A DNA stretch of 5,178 bases from Pseudomonadota bacterium (GTDB taxonomy: Bacteria; Bdellovibrionota; Bacteriovoracia; Bacteriovoracales; Bacteriovoracaceae): assembly GCA_021299675.1 (NCBI GenBank), contig JAJTIF010000109.1:1-5178 (forward strand), written 5' to 3'. The notes below the pieces were generated by a model. It was given only the letters and a program-made list of their open reading frames with translations. It had not been told where the DNA came from and made no database searches. The position numbers and the translations under genes are program-made. Every line of letters begins with the position of its first letter. The first letter of the stretch is position 1. Below, one piece after another: positions 1 through 4,900 of the stretch.

Positions 1-195
1 GGGATGAACCCCTGAGGATGGGACATGGCGTGACTGTAGCAGAGCGGCAGCCGGTGCCTCCCAGCTTAAGGCTAGGCGAGGTGCTCAAGGTGTGCTCGGA
101 GATTCGAGTGACTGTGGTGGGCGGTCACGAATAAGGTCAGATAATGCCAGATAAGCCCTGTTCAAGTGGTCATACTTGAGCAGTGCTTAATCTAG
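1..195. other. Unassigned GC-richer segment with box-A-like motif and hairpin
   Basis: I recognise no gene here. Positions 1-140 are clearly richer in G+C than the LINE fragment that follows, so a boundary probably lies near 140-195. A perfect match to the Pol III box A consensus TRGCNNAGYGG is at 37-47, and a poor box-B-like GATTCGAGTGA (8 of 11) is at 101-111, 53 nt further on. This could be a worn tRNA-derived SINE or chance. A plus-strand frame is open from 3 to a TAA at 132-134 (43 residues, Val/Gly/Arg-rich) and could be the end of an upstream coding region, but I match it to no family. Three degenerate 10-mers beginning ATAA occupy 131-160, and a long hairpin occupies 149-193. The frame of the downstream LINE coding region is closed by a TAG at 193-195. 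Confidence 0.4.
149..193. repeat. Long imperfect inverted repeat (hairpin)
   Basis: The left arm 149-167 pairs with the right arm 174-193 around the 6-nt loop GGTCAT (168-173). The inner stem is 10 bp: CTGTTCAAGT (158-167) against ACTTGAGCAG (174-183), with one G-U pair if read as RNA. After a single C/T mismatch (157/184) the stem continues as AAGC/GCTT and then AGAT/ATCT with one bulged A, for about 18 paired positions in all. It sits directly before the recognisable LINE coding sequence. It could be a structured RNA element, the end of a small inverted-repeat element, or part of a LINE leader left after an internal deletion. The pairing is read directly from the sequence; the role is unknown. 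Confidence 0.6.
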
Positions 196-834
196 CTAGG
201 ATGCCACAATACTGCAAGAAAAGCTGTAAATTCTATTAACAAAGACTGTTTTTGGATCAAACTCAACAACTTATCACTTGCCACACAAGCCCTCACCCAC
301 AAATACCAGCACTGTAAACATTTAAATGCAACATCCAAGTGCAACAACCCAGATTGTACCTACTGTGACCTCATAATAACTAAAGACACCACGCTCCAAC
401 TTAGTTCTACTAAAAACCTTGATGGTCCAAACTGCCCGTTTTGCACTTTAAACACTCCAGAAACCACTATCCATTGCATAGGAGAGTGCCCAGCTTGGGA
501 ACACATCCGTCTCAGCCTCTTAGAAGACATCAATAAATGCTGCTTACAAGCTAAAGTCCCTGCCCCTTCAAACTTTATACTCAATAGCACCCACAATTAC
601 TCTTTCATCAATAAACACCCCAAACAACCCCTTTACAAATGGGACTTATACCCTCAATTGAGTGCATCACTTGGCCTTATACCTCTTGCCACTTTAAACA
701 AAATGTATGGCAGTCTCTTAAATAAGCAGGAAATATACAACCTTAACCATAAACTCACAACTATTATCATCAACCGTCAACATGAAATCTATAAAGAACG
801 TAATAAGCTGTTCCATGAACTCGTCAACAGGTAA
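196..834 (+). CDS. LINE ORF2 C-terminal fragment with zinc knuckle (partial, no start)
   Basis: The frame is open from 196 to the TAA at 832-834 and gives 212 residues. It has no in-frame ATG before about 697, so an ATG-based gene caller misses it. It reads as real protein throughout. A Cys-rich stretch KCNNPDCTYC lies at residues 48-57. It is followed by the diagnostic C80-P-F-C83, then P88-E-T-T-I-H93, then C98-P: C-x2-C-x9-H-x4-C. This is the CCHC motif found downstream of the reverse transcriptase (and RNase H, when present) near the C-terminus of many LINE ORF2 proteins, where it is thought to bind nucleic acid. The C-terminus is a charged helix (residues about 165-212) ending HELVNR. 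No frameshift or internal stop is visible, so this part of the copy looks fairly young. The RT and endonuclease are absent because of the 5' truncation. I cannot assign the clade from this piece. Confidence 0.72.
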   Translation, partial: LGCHNTARKAVNSINKDCFWIKLNNLSLATQALTHKYQHCKHLNATSKCNNPDCTYCDLIITKDTTLQLSSTKNLDGPNCPFCTLNTPETTIHCIGECPAWEHIRLSLLEDINKCCLQAKVPAPSNFILNSTHNYSFINKHPKQPLYKWDLYPQLSASLGLIPLATLNKMYGSLLNKQEIYNLNHKLTTIIINRQHEIYKERNKLFHELVNR

Positions 835-971
835 ACTTTCATTGCTGCCTCCACAACACCGAGTGGCCCCGAGGGCAAGGATTACTGCTCTCCACTGTCT
901 GTGAGAGCCTGGTTGGCCGTAGAGTGGGTCCTTTTGCGGAGGCAGGACCTGTATGGGTTTAATAAACAGTT
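835..971 (+). other. Structured LINE 3' UTR
   Basis: Between the ORF2 stop and the tail repeat lie nested pairing possibilities. An outer perfect 8-bp arm, CTGCCTCC (845-852), pairs with GGAGGCAG (938-945). Inside it is GCCC-CGA-GGGC (866-876) and a hairpin GCTCT(C)CAC / GTGAGAGC (887-895 with 901-908) with one bulged C and a 5-nt loop TGTCT. In stringent-type LINEs, 3' UTR stem-loops just before the terminal repeats are recognised by the element's own reverse transcriptase to start target-primed reverse transcription. This segment is well placed for that role. Pairings were found by eye, without an energy calculation. Confidence 0.5.
961..966 (+). promoter_or_regulatory. Polyadenylation signal AATAAA
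   Basis: A canonical AATAAA lies 127 nt after the ORF2 stop and 5 nt before the terminal TGTTA repeats of the plus-strand LINE. Its position fits 3' end formation of the element transcript, although elements with short tandem tails need not be polyadenylated. Confidence 0.5.
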
Positions 972-991
972 TGTTATGTTATGTTATGTTA
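972..991 (+). repeat. (TGTTA)4 terminal tail of the plus-strand LINE
   Basis: Four perfect TGTTA units run from 972 to 991. They form the 3' end of the plus-strand element. Read on the minus strand they are TAACA units, and the first one (989-991, TAA) supplies the stop codon that ends the 1287-codon frame of the opposing element. The last unit could partly belong to the target site, so the junction is uncertain by a few bases. Confidence 0.8.
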
Positions 992-3007
992 GTCCGATGG
1001 AGAGGGTTTTGTTTGCGTTAGCTGGGCAGACAGGGTGATTGTGGCGTCAATAACCTTGTAGGTACTGTTGATGGTATTGACTAGTTTCCACGATGGGGAA
1101 TCGGGGGAACTTTTTAGGGCTGATAGGCACGCGGCCACTTTCTTTTTAGCAGTTCTGATACTTTTTAGGGCTGGTGAGTCGACAGCATAGTATTTGCTGG
1201 GCGATGTGGTGACTGTGCCCAGCTCCTTCTTCAGGGCATTATATATGGTGCTCTCTATGACCTCAGCGGAGGCGTTGTTGGGGATGTCTTGGAGGGCTTT
1301 AGCTGTGTCCTCAGCATTCAGGGCTTCCAGAATTCTTTTCTTGGCCTCTGCCACTGGTAAGTTGTTTCTGGTGTTGAGGCGTGGGACCCTACAAGGGTTG
1401 AGATATGGGGCACTTTTAGTGCGGGTGACAATGCTGGTACTGATTCTAACTAGGACCCCGTGATGGTCTGAGTGTGTGGCCATGGCACTTTCCACGGCGG
1501 CAGTGATGACCGACGAGGTCTTGCCTTGGCTAATGAAGATATGATTTATTCGAGATCTCGTAATGAAGTTTCTGGTGGGGTGGGGTTTGGTATAGGGGAT
1601 TTCCCTAGTGTAAGTGGCGCTTTTGCCCGTGACTAGGGTTACGGCGTCCGCAAGTTTGTTGTTATGAATAAAGGCCTTGCATGTGGGGCTGTTGCGATTG
1701 ACCCAGCAGCCTCCGTACGACACGTGGTCGACCTTACGGAAAGTAGTGTTAAAGTCCCCGGCTATAAGTTTGGTGATCTTAGTGCCCTTAAGTTTGTTAA
1801 CTGCCTCTTTTATTACGTGGTCCAACGTGGGCCAGAAGGCGTTGTTTTCTTTGGCATCCACTGGGGCATAAACATTTGCTATAAGTAAAGTACTTTTTGG
1901 AAAGACCCTCAGGGCTCCTAACATGATTCTGGTGGTCCTTAGGCAAGTGGGAATGACTTGGAAGTATTTAAGGAGGGACTTCCTGACCAACATGGCCATG
2001 CCTTCTGAGTTGGTCCACTTGGCCTTTTTGGCTGCTTCGGCCTGGATGCTCTCGAGTTCGTCCTCTGTAGGTTCGTCCTTTAGGGCTTTGATTTTGTTGG
2101 CAGTCCACTTTGCTATTTTCTCTTCCAGAGTTAAGCAGTTGTGGATGATGGCATACTTGTTGGTGATTTCTGTGTCTGTGGAGATTGCTGCTAGGGTGCC
2201 TTCCAGGTGGGTCTCTTGTACCAAGAGAATGTCAACTTGCTTAGTCTTGAGGTCGTGGGCAAGAAGAAGAGTTTTCTCCTGCCATCCTCCTTGAACATTG
2301 AAGGTCATGATGTTTATACCTTTTTTAACTTTGTACTTGGGGGGGCAGTCAGGATCGTCCAGCTTGGCCTCGAGCGCCTTCAGTTTGGCGTTAACTATTT
2401 CCGTGCCCTTGGCTGCCCACTTTTTCTTTAGGGCCGAAACAAGCAAGGTTCTTTTTTGATTGGGTGAAAGTGCTTTCCATTTATTGATATTCTCCCTTTT
2501 ACGTTTGATGGTAAGTGCTTGTTTGGGACTTGAGTTGGCTACGAGGGAGGGTATTGGCGAGGCCCATCCTCCTGTCAGGGTGGTTTGTCTAAGGGCCCCA
2601 CCTTTAAGGCCCCCTGCGAAGTGGACGTTGATGACTTGACCAGGTTGGCAGGGAAGAGGTTCAGTGGAGTTGAAGTGTTTTGTTCCTGTGGGGGAATACA
2701 CCTTCCATGTGCAACCCATGGTAAGAGGATATCCTACACTAATAAGCAATTGGGCGACCGTGGGATTGTTTGTAGCCCAAGTGTTTTTTCTGCCAAGTGG
2801 GGTATGTAGGGTGTACAGGGTGGCTGAGTTAACCGTGCTAAGGGCGCTGCCTATTGGACTAAGTCCTAGGGGTATATGACGAGGTGGCAAAATTGAGGGC
2901 GGCAAGGGGACTTTATTACTCGCAGGTAGGGAGTTATTGGCCGTGGTGGCCACCTTGGGCTTTGGCTGATAACCTTTTTTGCTTCTTGGTGGGAGGGGGG
3001 CTGTCAT
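989..3007 (-). CDS. LINE ORF2, N-terminal 672 aa, truncated before the RT
   Basis: I take the ATG at 3007 as the likely start. It is the last in-frame Met before the conserved parts and gives a 74-nt overlap with the ORF1 stop at 2934, a geometry suited to termination-reinitiation. Numbered in the long open frame, ORF2 starts at residue 616. It has a Pro-rich leader, the ubiquitin-like segment (677-752), a basic linker with KRKRE and a predicted helix (783-845), an APE-type endonuclease (846-1137) and a 150-residue Lys/Ser/Thr-rich linker. In intact LINEs the endonuclease nicks target DNA and the downstream reverse transcriptase extends from the nick. Here the RT is missing, so the copy cannot move by itself. 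Its last residues, KPSPSD, are followed by a TAA contributed by the neighbouring element. Upstream starts in the same frame, such as the Met at 3364, would fall inside the wrong-frame part of ORF1 and are less likely. Confidence 0.6.
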   Translation of the reverse strand: MTAPLPPRSKKGYQPKPKVATTANNSLPASNKVPLPPSILPPRHIPLGLSPIGSALSTVNSATLYTLHTPLGRKNTWATNNPTVAQLLISVGYPLTMGCTWKVYSPTGTKHFNSTEPLPCQPGQVINVHFAGGLKGGALRQTTLTGGWASPIPSLVANSSPKQALTIKRKRENINKWKALSPNQKRTLLVSALKKKWAAKGTEIVNAKLKALEAKLDDPDCPPKYKVKKGINIMTFNVQGGWQEKTLLLAHDLKTKQVDILLVQETHLEGTLAAISTDTEITNKYAIIHNCLTLEEKIAKWTANKIKALKDEPTEDELESIQAEAAKKAKWTNSEGMAMLVRKSLLKYFQVIPTCLRTTRIMLGALRVFPKSTLLIANVYAPVDAKENNAFWPTLDHVIKEAVNKLKGTKITKLIAGDFNTTFRKVDHVSYGGCWVNRNSPTCKAFIHNNKLADAVTLVTGKSATYTREIPYTKPHPTRNFITRSRINHIFISQGKTSSVITAAVESAMATHSDHHGVLVRISTSIVTRTKSAPYLNPCRVPRLNTRNNLPVAEAKKRILEALNAEDTAKALQDIPNNASAEVIESTIYNALKKELGTVTTSPSKYYAVDSPALKSIRTAKKKVAACLSALKSSPDSPSWKLVNTINSTYKVIDATITLSAQLTQTKPSPSD

Positions 3008-4852
3008 ACTCTGCACCTCTCTTTTTGGAGCCCTTGTTGTTGGGGCTAGGACCTGCGCTGTGCTGCTGTTCGATCTGTTGGAGGCTCGTTTTGGTGCTTT
3101 TGGGTTCTTCCCTGAGGATATCCAGTTCTTCCTTAAGGTCTTCGACTTGCTGCACGAGATCTTTGATGGCGTCGGCTTGAGCGTTTTGGGCTTGGACGAC
3201 TCTGCTCGCCCTTCTGTTCCCCGATACTGTCTTTTCTCCTTGTGTTGCGACAGATTGGTGGAGGCTGTTGATTTGGGCGATGAGAAGTTGGAATTCGCTC
3301 TTGTTGACCGTGGTGCTAGCTGCCGGGGTCTTCCAGTGAGACAGGCAGGACTCTTGTGTGACATGTTCCACAAAGACCTTTTTGCCTTGATGTTAGTTGT
3401 GAGCAGGCCTAAAGAAATACCTGCTACACAGGTGGACTTTCTGGACCACTCCTTGACCAGCTGGCTGAGCTCCTCCATGCAATCTGGGAAGATCAGGACT
3501 CCGCAGACTTTGCCTGACCATGTTTTGAGAAAGGCGTAGGGGAATTTGTCGAGTTCGTAGTGATCAAGGAAGGTGACCCAGTGGAGGACCTCTCCCTGGG
3601 ACTCCTTTTTGTTGAGGTTGGTGGTGAGGTGAAGGACGGGGCGTGCGGCAAGGTTGACGGCGCTCCACTTGACCCTTGGCTCCAGGGTAGTACCTCCTAG
3701 CTCGAGTCCATATCCTTGTGCTCTTGAGATGACTTGGGCCACCCGGAGGCCAAGGTAGTGGTAGGTTATCCAGGCCTTGGTTCGGCCACCCTTGCTTGAT
3801 TGTCCTACCAAATGTCCTAGGATGGGGACGTTTTCGCACTCTGGGTGGTCCCTGGCTAACTCGTTGAGGAACCTTACGAAGGCTGGTCCGATGGCGTGTT
3901 TTGGGAATCTGGTGGCTTCCCCTGACCAATTAACCGAGACTGTGTATGGTTCGTCGTCAGGCTTGACGAGGTGGAGGTCGTAGTGGGGCCCACAGGCCTT
4001 GAGCCAGGCCTCCTCGTGGATCATGTCTCCCTTAACTCTAAGGTAGACTGCTGGAGTCCATTCGTCGAACTTCTCTGCTGACCATATGGGTACACCACAG
4101 GATCTGATCTTGTTGAGGATGGTACCCTTGAGCTCTTCCATTTGGAGCTTGGGTCCCAAGGTGTCTTGGTTCTTACAGGTGAGAGGATGTGGGTATTGTC
4201 CTACCTGTATGTTTGCCACAATTACAGCATACATCTTGTCATCTGAGTTACCTGGGAGGGGCTGGAAATCGTAGAGGTCTCCTTTCTCGTGTTTGTAGAA
4301 AGTGGTGTTGAACCTCTCCCTCGTCATAGTAAAGGAACCAAGCTCGTTGATCTTGTCCCTTGAGCTTTTGGTGGGAGCAGGGGCAATGGGGTCCTTGGTT
4401 TCATCCTCAGAATCGGATCCCACAGAGAGTGAGGAAAAGTCGTTGCGTGTTGACATAGTGCACGTAGGTGTAAGATCCATAAAAGTCTTTAACTCGCTAA
4501 GTTCACAGTTATAGTTTATTAAAGGGACAGTAGTATTTGCACACTTTGGTTTGTGTTTGTGTGTGGGTGCAGGACCCACTCCTTCTATGGTAATGTGTTC
4601 ATAGACGGTATCTCTGGTGCATTCAGTGTTACCCGTTTGCCCTTTAGAGTTTGGCTGGGAGGAAAGTCCCGCCTTGAAACTGGCACGTGTCCCTTGACCG
4701 TTACCGTTTGTTACCCCGGTGTCTTCAGGTTTCCCCGTTGACCCATTAAGGTGGCTAGAAGGGGGAGCACCACTCCCCCTTCTTGAACGGGTGAGTGTGG
4801 AGTTGACATACCTTGTAATGTCCCCTCCTAAGGCTCCAACATCATAGCTCAT
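989..4852 (-). CDS. 1287-codon open frame spanning ORF1 N-terminus and ORF2 endonuclease
   Basis: This is the longest open frame in the window, starting at the ATG at 4850-4852. An in-frame TAA at 4865-4867 lies 12 nt upstream, so this is the first possible Met. Regions in order: residues 1-170 are polar and low-complexity (Ser/Thr/Gly, with an acidic SDSEDE patch at 146-151); 172-491 are a globular ORF1 region; 492 to about 615 are basic S/K/P/T-rich sequence that appears to be read in the wrong frame; 616-676 are Pro-rich; 677-752 are ubiquitin-like, ending LKGG; 783-845 are a basic helical linker; 846-1137 are an APE-type endonuclease; 1138-1287 are a Lys/Ser/Thr-rich linker. The stop comes from the tail of the adjoining LINE, so the protein is cut before the RT. 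It is probably two natural genes (ORF1 and ORF2) fused by a one-base frame change, although a true polyprotein cannot be excluded. The next entries describe the parts. Confidence 0.6.
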   Translation of the reverse strand: MSYDVGALGGDITRYVNSTLTRSRRGSGAPPSSHLNGSTGKPEDTGVTNGNGQGTRASFKAGLSSQPNSKGQTGNTECTRDTVYEHITIEGVGPAPTHKHKPKCANTTVPLINYNCELSELKTFMDLTPTCTMSTRNDFSSLSVGSDSEDETKDPIAPAPTKSSRDKINELGSFTMTRERFNTTFYKHEKGDLYDFQPLPGNSDDKMYAVIVANIQVGQYPHPLTCKNQDTLGPKLQMEELKGTILNKIRSCGVPIWSAEKFDEWTPAVYLRVKGDMIHEEAWLKACGPHYDLHLVKPDDEPYTVSVNWSGEATRFPKHAIGPAFVRFLNELARDHPECENVPILGHLVGQSSKGGRTKAWITYHYLGLRVAQVISRAQGYGLELGGTTLEPRVKWSAVNLAARPVLHLTTNLNKKESQGEVLHWVTFLDHYELDKFPYAFLKTWSGKVCGVLIFPDCMEELSQLVKEWSRKSTCVAGISLGLLTTNIKAKRSLWNMSHKSPACLTGRPRQLAPRSTRANSNFSSPKSTASTNLSQHKEKRQYRGTEGRAESSKPKTLKPTPSKISCSKSKTLRKNWISSGKNPKAPKRASNRSNSSTAQVLAPTTRAPKREVQSMTAPLPPRSKKGYQPKPKVATTANNSLPASNKVPLPPSILPPRHIPLGLSPIGSALSTVNSATLYTLHTPLGRKNTWATNNPTVAQLLISVGYPLTMGCTWKVYSPTGTKHFNSTEPLPCQPGQVINVHFAGGLKGGALRQTTLTGGWASPIPSLVANSSPKQALTIKRKRENINKWKALSPNQKRTLLVSALKKKWAAKGTEIVNAKLKALEAKLDDPDCPPKYKVKKGINIMTFNVQGGWQEKTLLLAHDLKTKQVDILLVQETHLEGTLAAISTDTEITNKYAIIHNCLTLEEKIAKWTANKIKALKDEPTEDELESIQAEAAKKAKWTNSEGMAMLVRKSLLKYFQVIPTCLRTTRIMLGALRVFPKSTLLIANVYAPVDAKENNAFWPTLDHVIKEAVNKLKGTKITKLIAGDFNTTFRKVDHVSYGGCWVNRNSPTCKAFIHNNKLADAVTLVTGKSATYTREIPYTKPHPTRNFITRSRINHIFISQGKTSSVITAAVESAMATHSDHHGVLVRISTSIVTRTKSAPYLNPCRVPRLNTRNNLPVAEAKKRILEALNAEDTAKALQDIPNNASAEVIESTIYNALKKELGTVTTSPSKYYAVDSPALKSIRTAKKKVAACLSALKSSPDSPSWKLVNTINSTYKVIDATITLSAQLTQTKPSPSD
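1442..2317 (-). other. APE-type endonuclease domain (EEP fold)
   Basis: The motifs appear in family order, numbered in the 1287-residue frame. NIMTFNVQGG has the catalytic Asn N852. VQETHL has the metal-binding Glu E880. NVYAP has Y995, equivalent to the Tyr of NIYAP in human L1. GDFNTT has D1033 and N1035. RSRINHIF (1099-1106) is the RIDxI motif, but with N1103 in place of Asp. HSDHHGV has S1128, D1129 and H1130. This set is diagnostic for the endonuclease/exonuclease/phosphatase family used by LINEs for target nicking. The spacing from E880 to the EGMAMLV strand (950-956) is about 70 residues, against about 30 in human L1. It contains a Lys/Glu/Ala-rich helical insert around 906-946. All other core residues are present, so activity is possible, but the D-to-N change may weaken the catalytic His pairing. 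Confidence 0.88.
2597..2824 (-). other. Ubiquitin-like segment ending in LKGG (tentative)
   Basis: Residues 677-752 of the long frame (76 residues, the length of ubiquitin) follow the beta-grasp pattern. A first beta-hairpin TLYTLHTPLGRKNTW parallels IFVKTLTGKTITL of ubiquitin, including the Gly at the turn. A helix TVAQLLISVG follows. A strand TWKVYSPTGTKHF sits where QRLIFAGKQL lies, and a last strand QVINVHFAGGLKGG parallels STLHLVLRLRGG. It ends in a diglycine followed by Ala. The match is by eye and at low identity; the surface Ile44 patch and internal lysines are not conserved. It sits between a Pro-rich leader and a basic linker at the start of ORF2. If the fold is real, a host deubiquitinase could cut after G752. 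Alternatives are an unrelated small beta-rich domain or chance. Confidence 0.42.
2934..4852 (-). pseudogene. LINE ORF1, about 639 aa if a -1 shift at the A5 run is allowed
   Basis: Residues 1-491 are read from the ATG at 4852. At AAG-GCA-AAA-AGG (the A run is the complement of 3379-3383), re-reading one base, or restoring one lost A, continues as K-V-F-V-E-H-V and runs to a TAA at 2934-2936. That -1 frame holds what an ORF1 protein should have. There is an amphipathic helix (F521, L524, I528, L531, V535) and then a regular heptad coiled coil with I563, L566, V570, L573, L577 and L580 at a/d positions (3114-3167 in the window). A Pro-rich stretch follows, with a basic cluster KKQKR (623-627) resembling a nuclear localisation signal. 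Residues 172-491 look like a folded alpha/beta region (strands around 207-214, 268-273, 405-411 and 448-454). They could be RRM-like, but I recognise no motif. Known LINE ORF1 proteins bind RNA and multimerise through coiled coils; the same role is inferred here. It is labelled broken because the shift is more simply a one-base deletion than programmed frameshifting. Confidence 0.55.
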
Positions 4853-4900
4853 TGAAGAACGCCCTTATCTGATTATTTTGGCACGGGTCTCTCTCTCCTA

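Larger units (their letters stand above)
196..991 (+). mobile_element. 5'-truncated non-LTR retrotransposon (3' end only)
   Basis: This is the 3' portion of a LINE on the plus strand. It has the C-terminal end of ORF2 (196-834), a 3' UTR of about 137 nt with several pairable arms, an AATAAA at 961-966 and a terminal (TGTTA)4 repeat (972-991). Ending in a short tandem repeat rather than poly(A) is known for several non-LTR clades, such as CR1/L2-like and I-like elements. The 5' limit is uncertain: 196 is only where the coding frame opens, and the true junction may lie in 140-210. No reverse transcriptase core is present in the window. Its tail directly abuts the disrupted ORF2 of the minus-strand element, which fits this copy having inserted into that element. 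I found no target-site duplication, because the left junction is not identifiable here. Confidence 0.75.

Noticed and set aside
360..596. Minus-strand 78-codon frame
   Set aside because: It is antisense to the zinc-knuckle coding region of the plus-strand LINE, which reads as a convincing protein.
1194..3983. Many plus-strand open frames of 60-190 codons across the minus-strand LINE (for example 2979-3539)
   Set aside because: They lie antisense to the ORF1/ORF2 coding sequence, have Leu/Ser/Cys/Phe-rich composition typical of antisense shadows, and show no domain or motif.
1..4852. 5' inversion of a single LINE by twin priming
   Set aside because: In twin priming the inverted 5' piece lies upstream of the 3' piece. 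Here the opposing 5' part lies beyond the tail repeat of the plus-strand 3' part, so two separate elements fit better.
989..4852. A reverse transcriptase in the long minus-strand frame
   Set aside because: No RT motif (such as YADD or the fingers/palm blocks) occurs; after the endonuclease only a Lys/Ser-rich linker is present before the stop.
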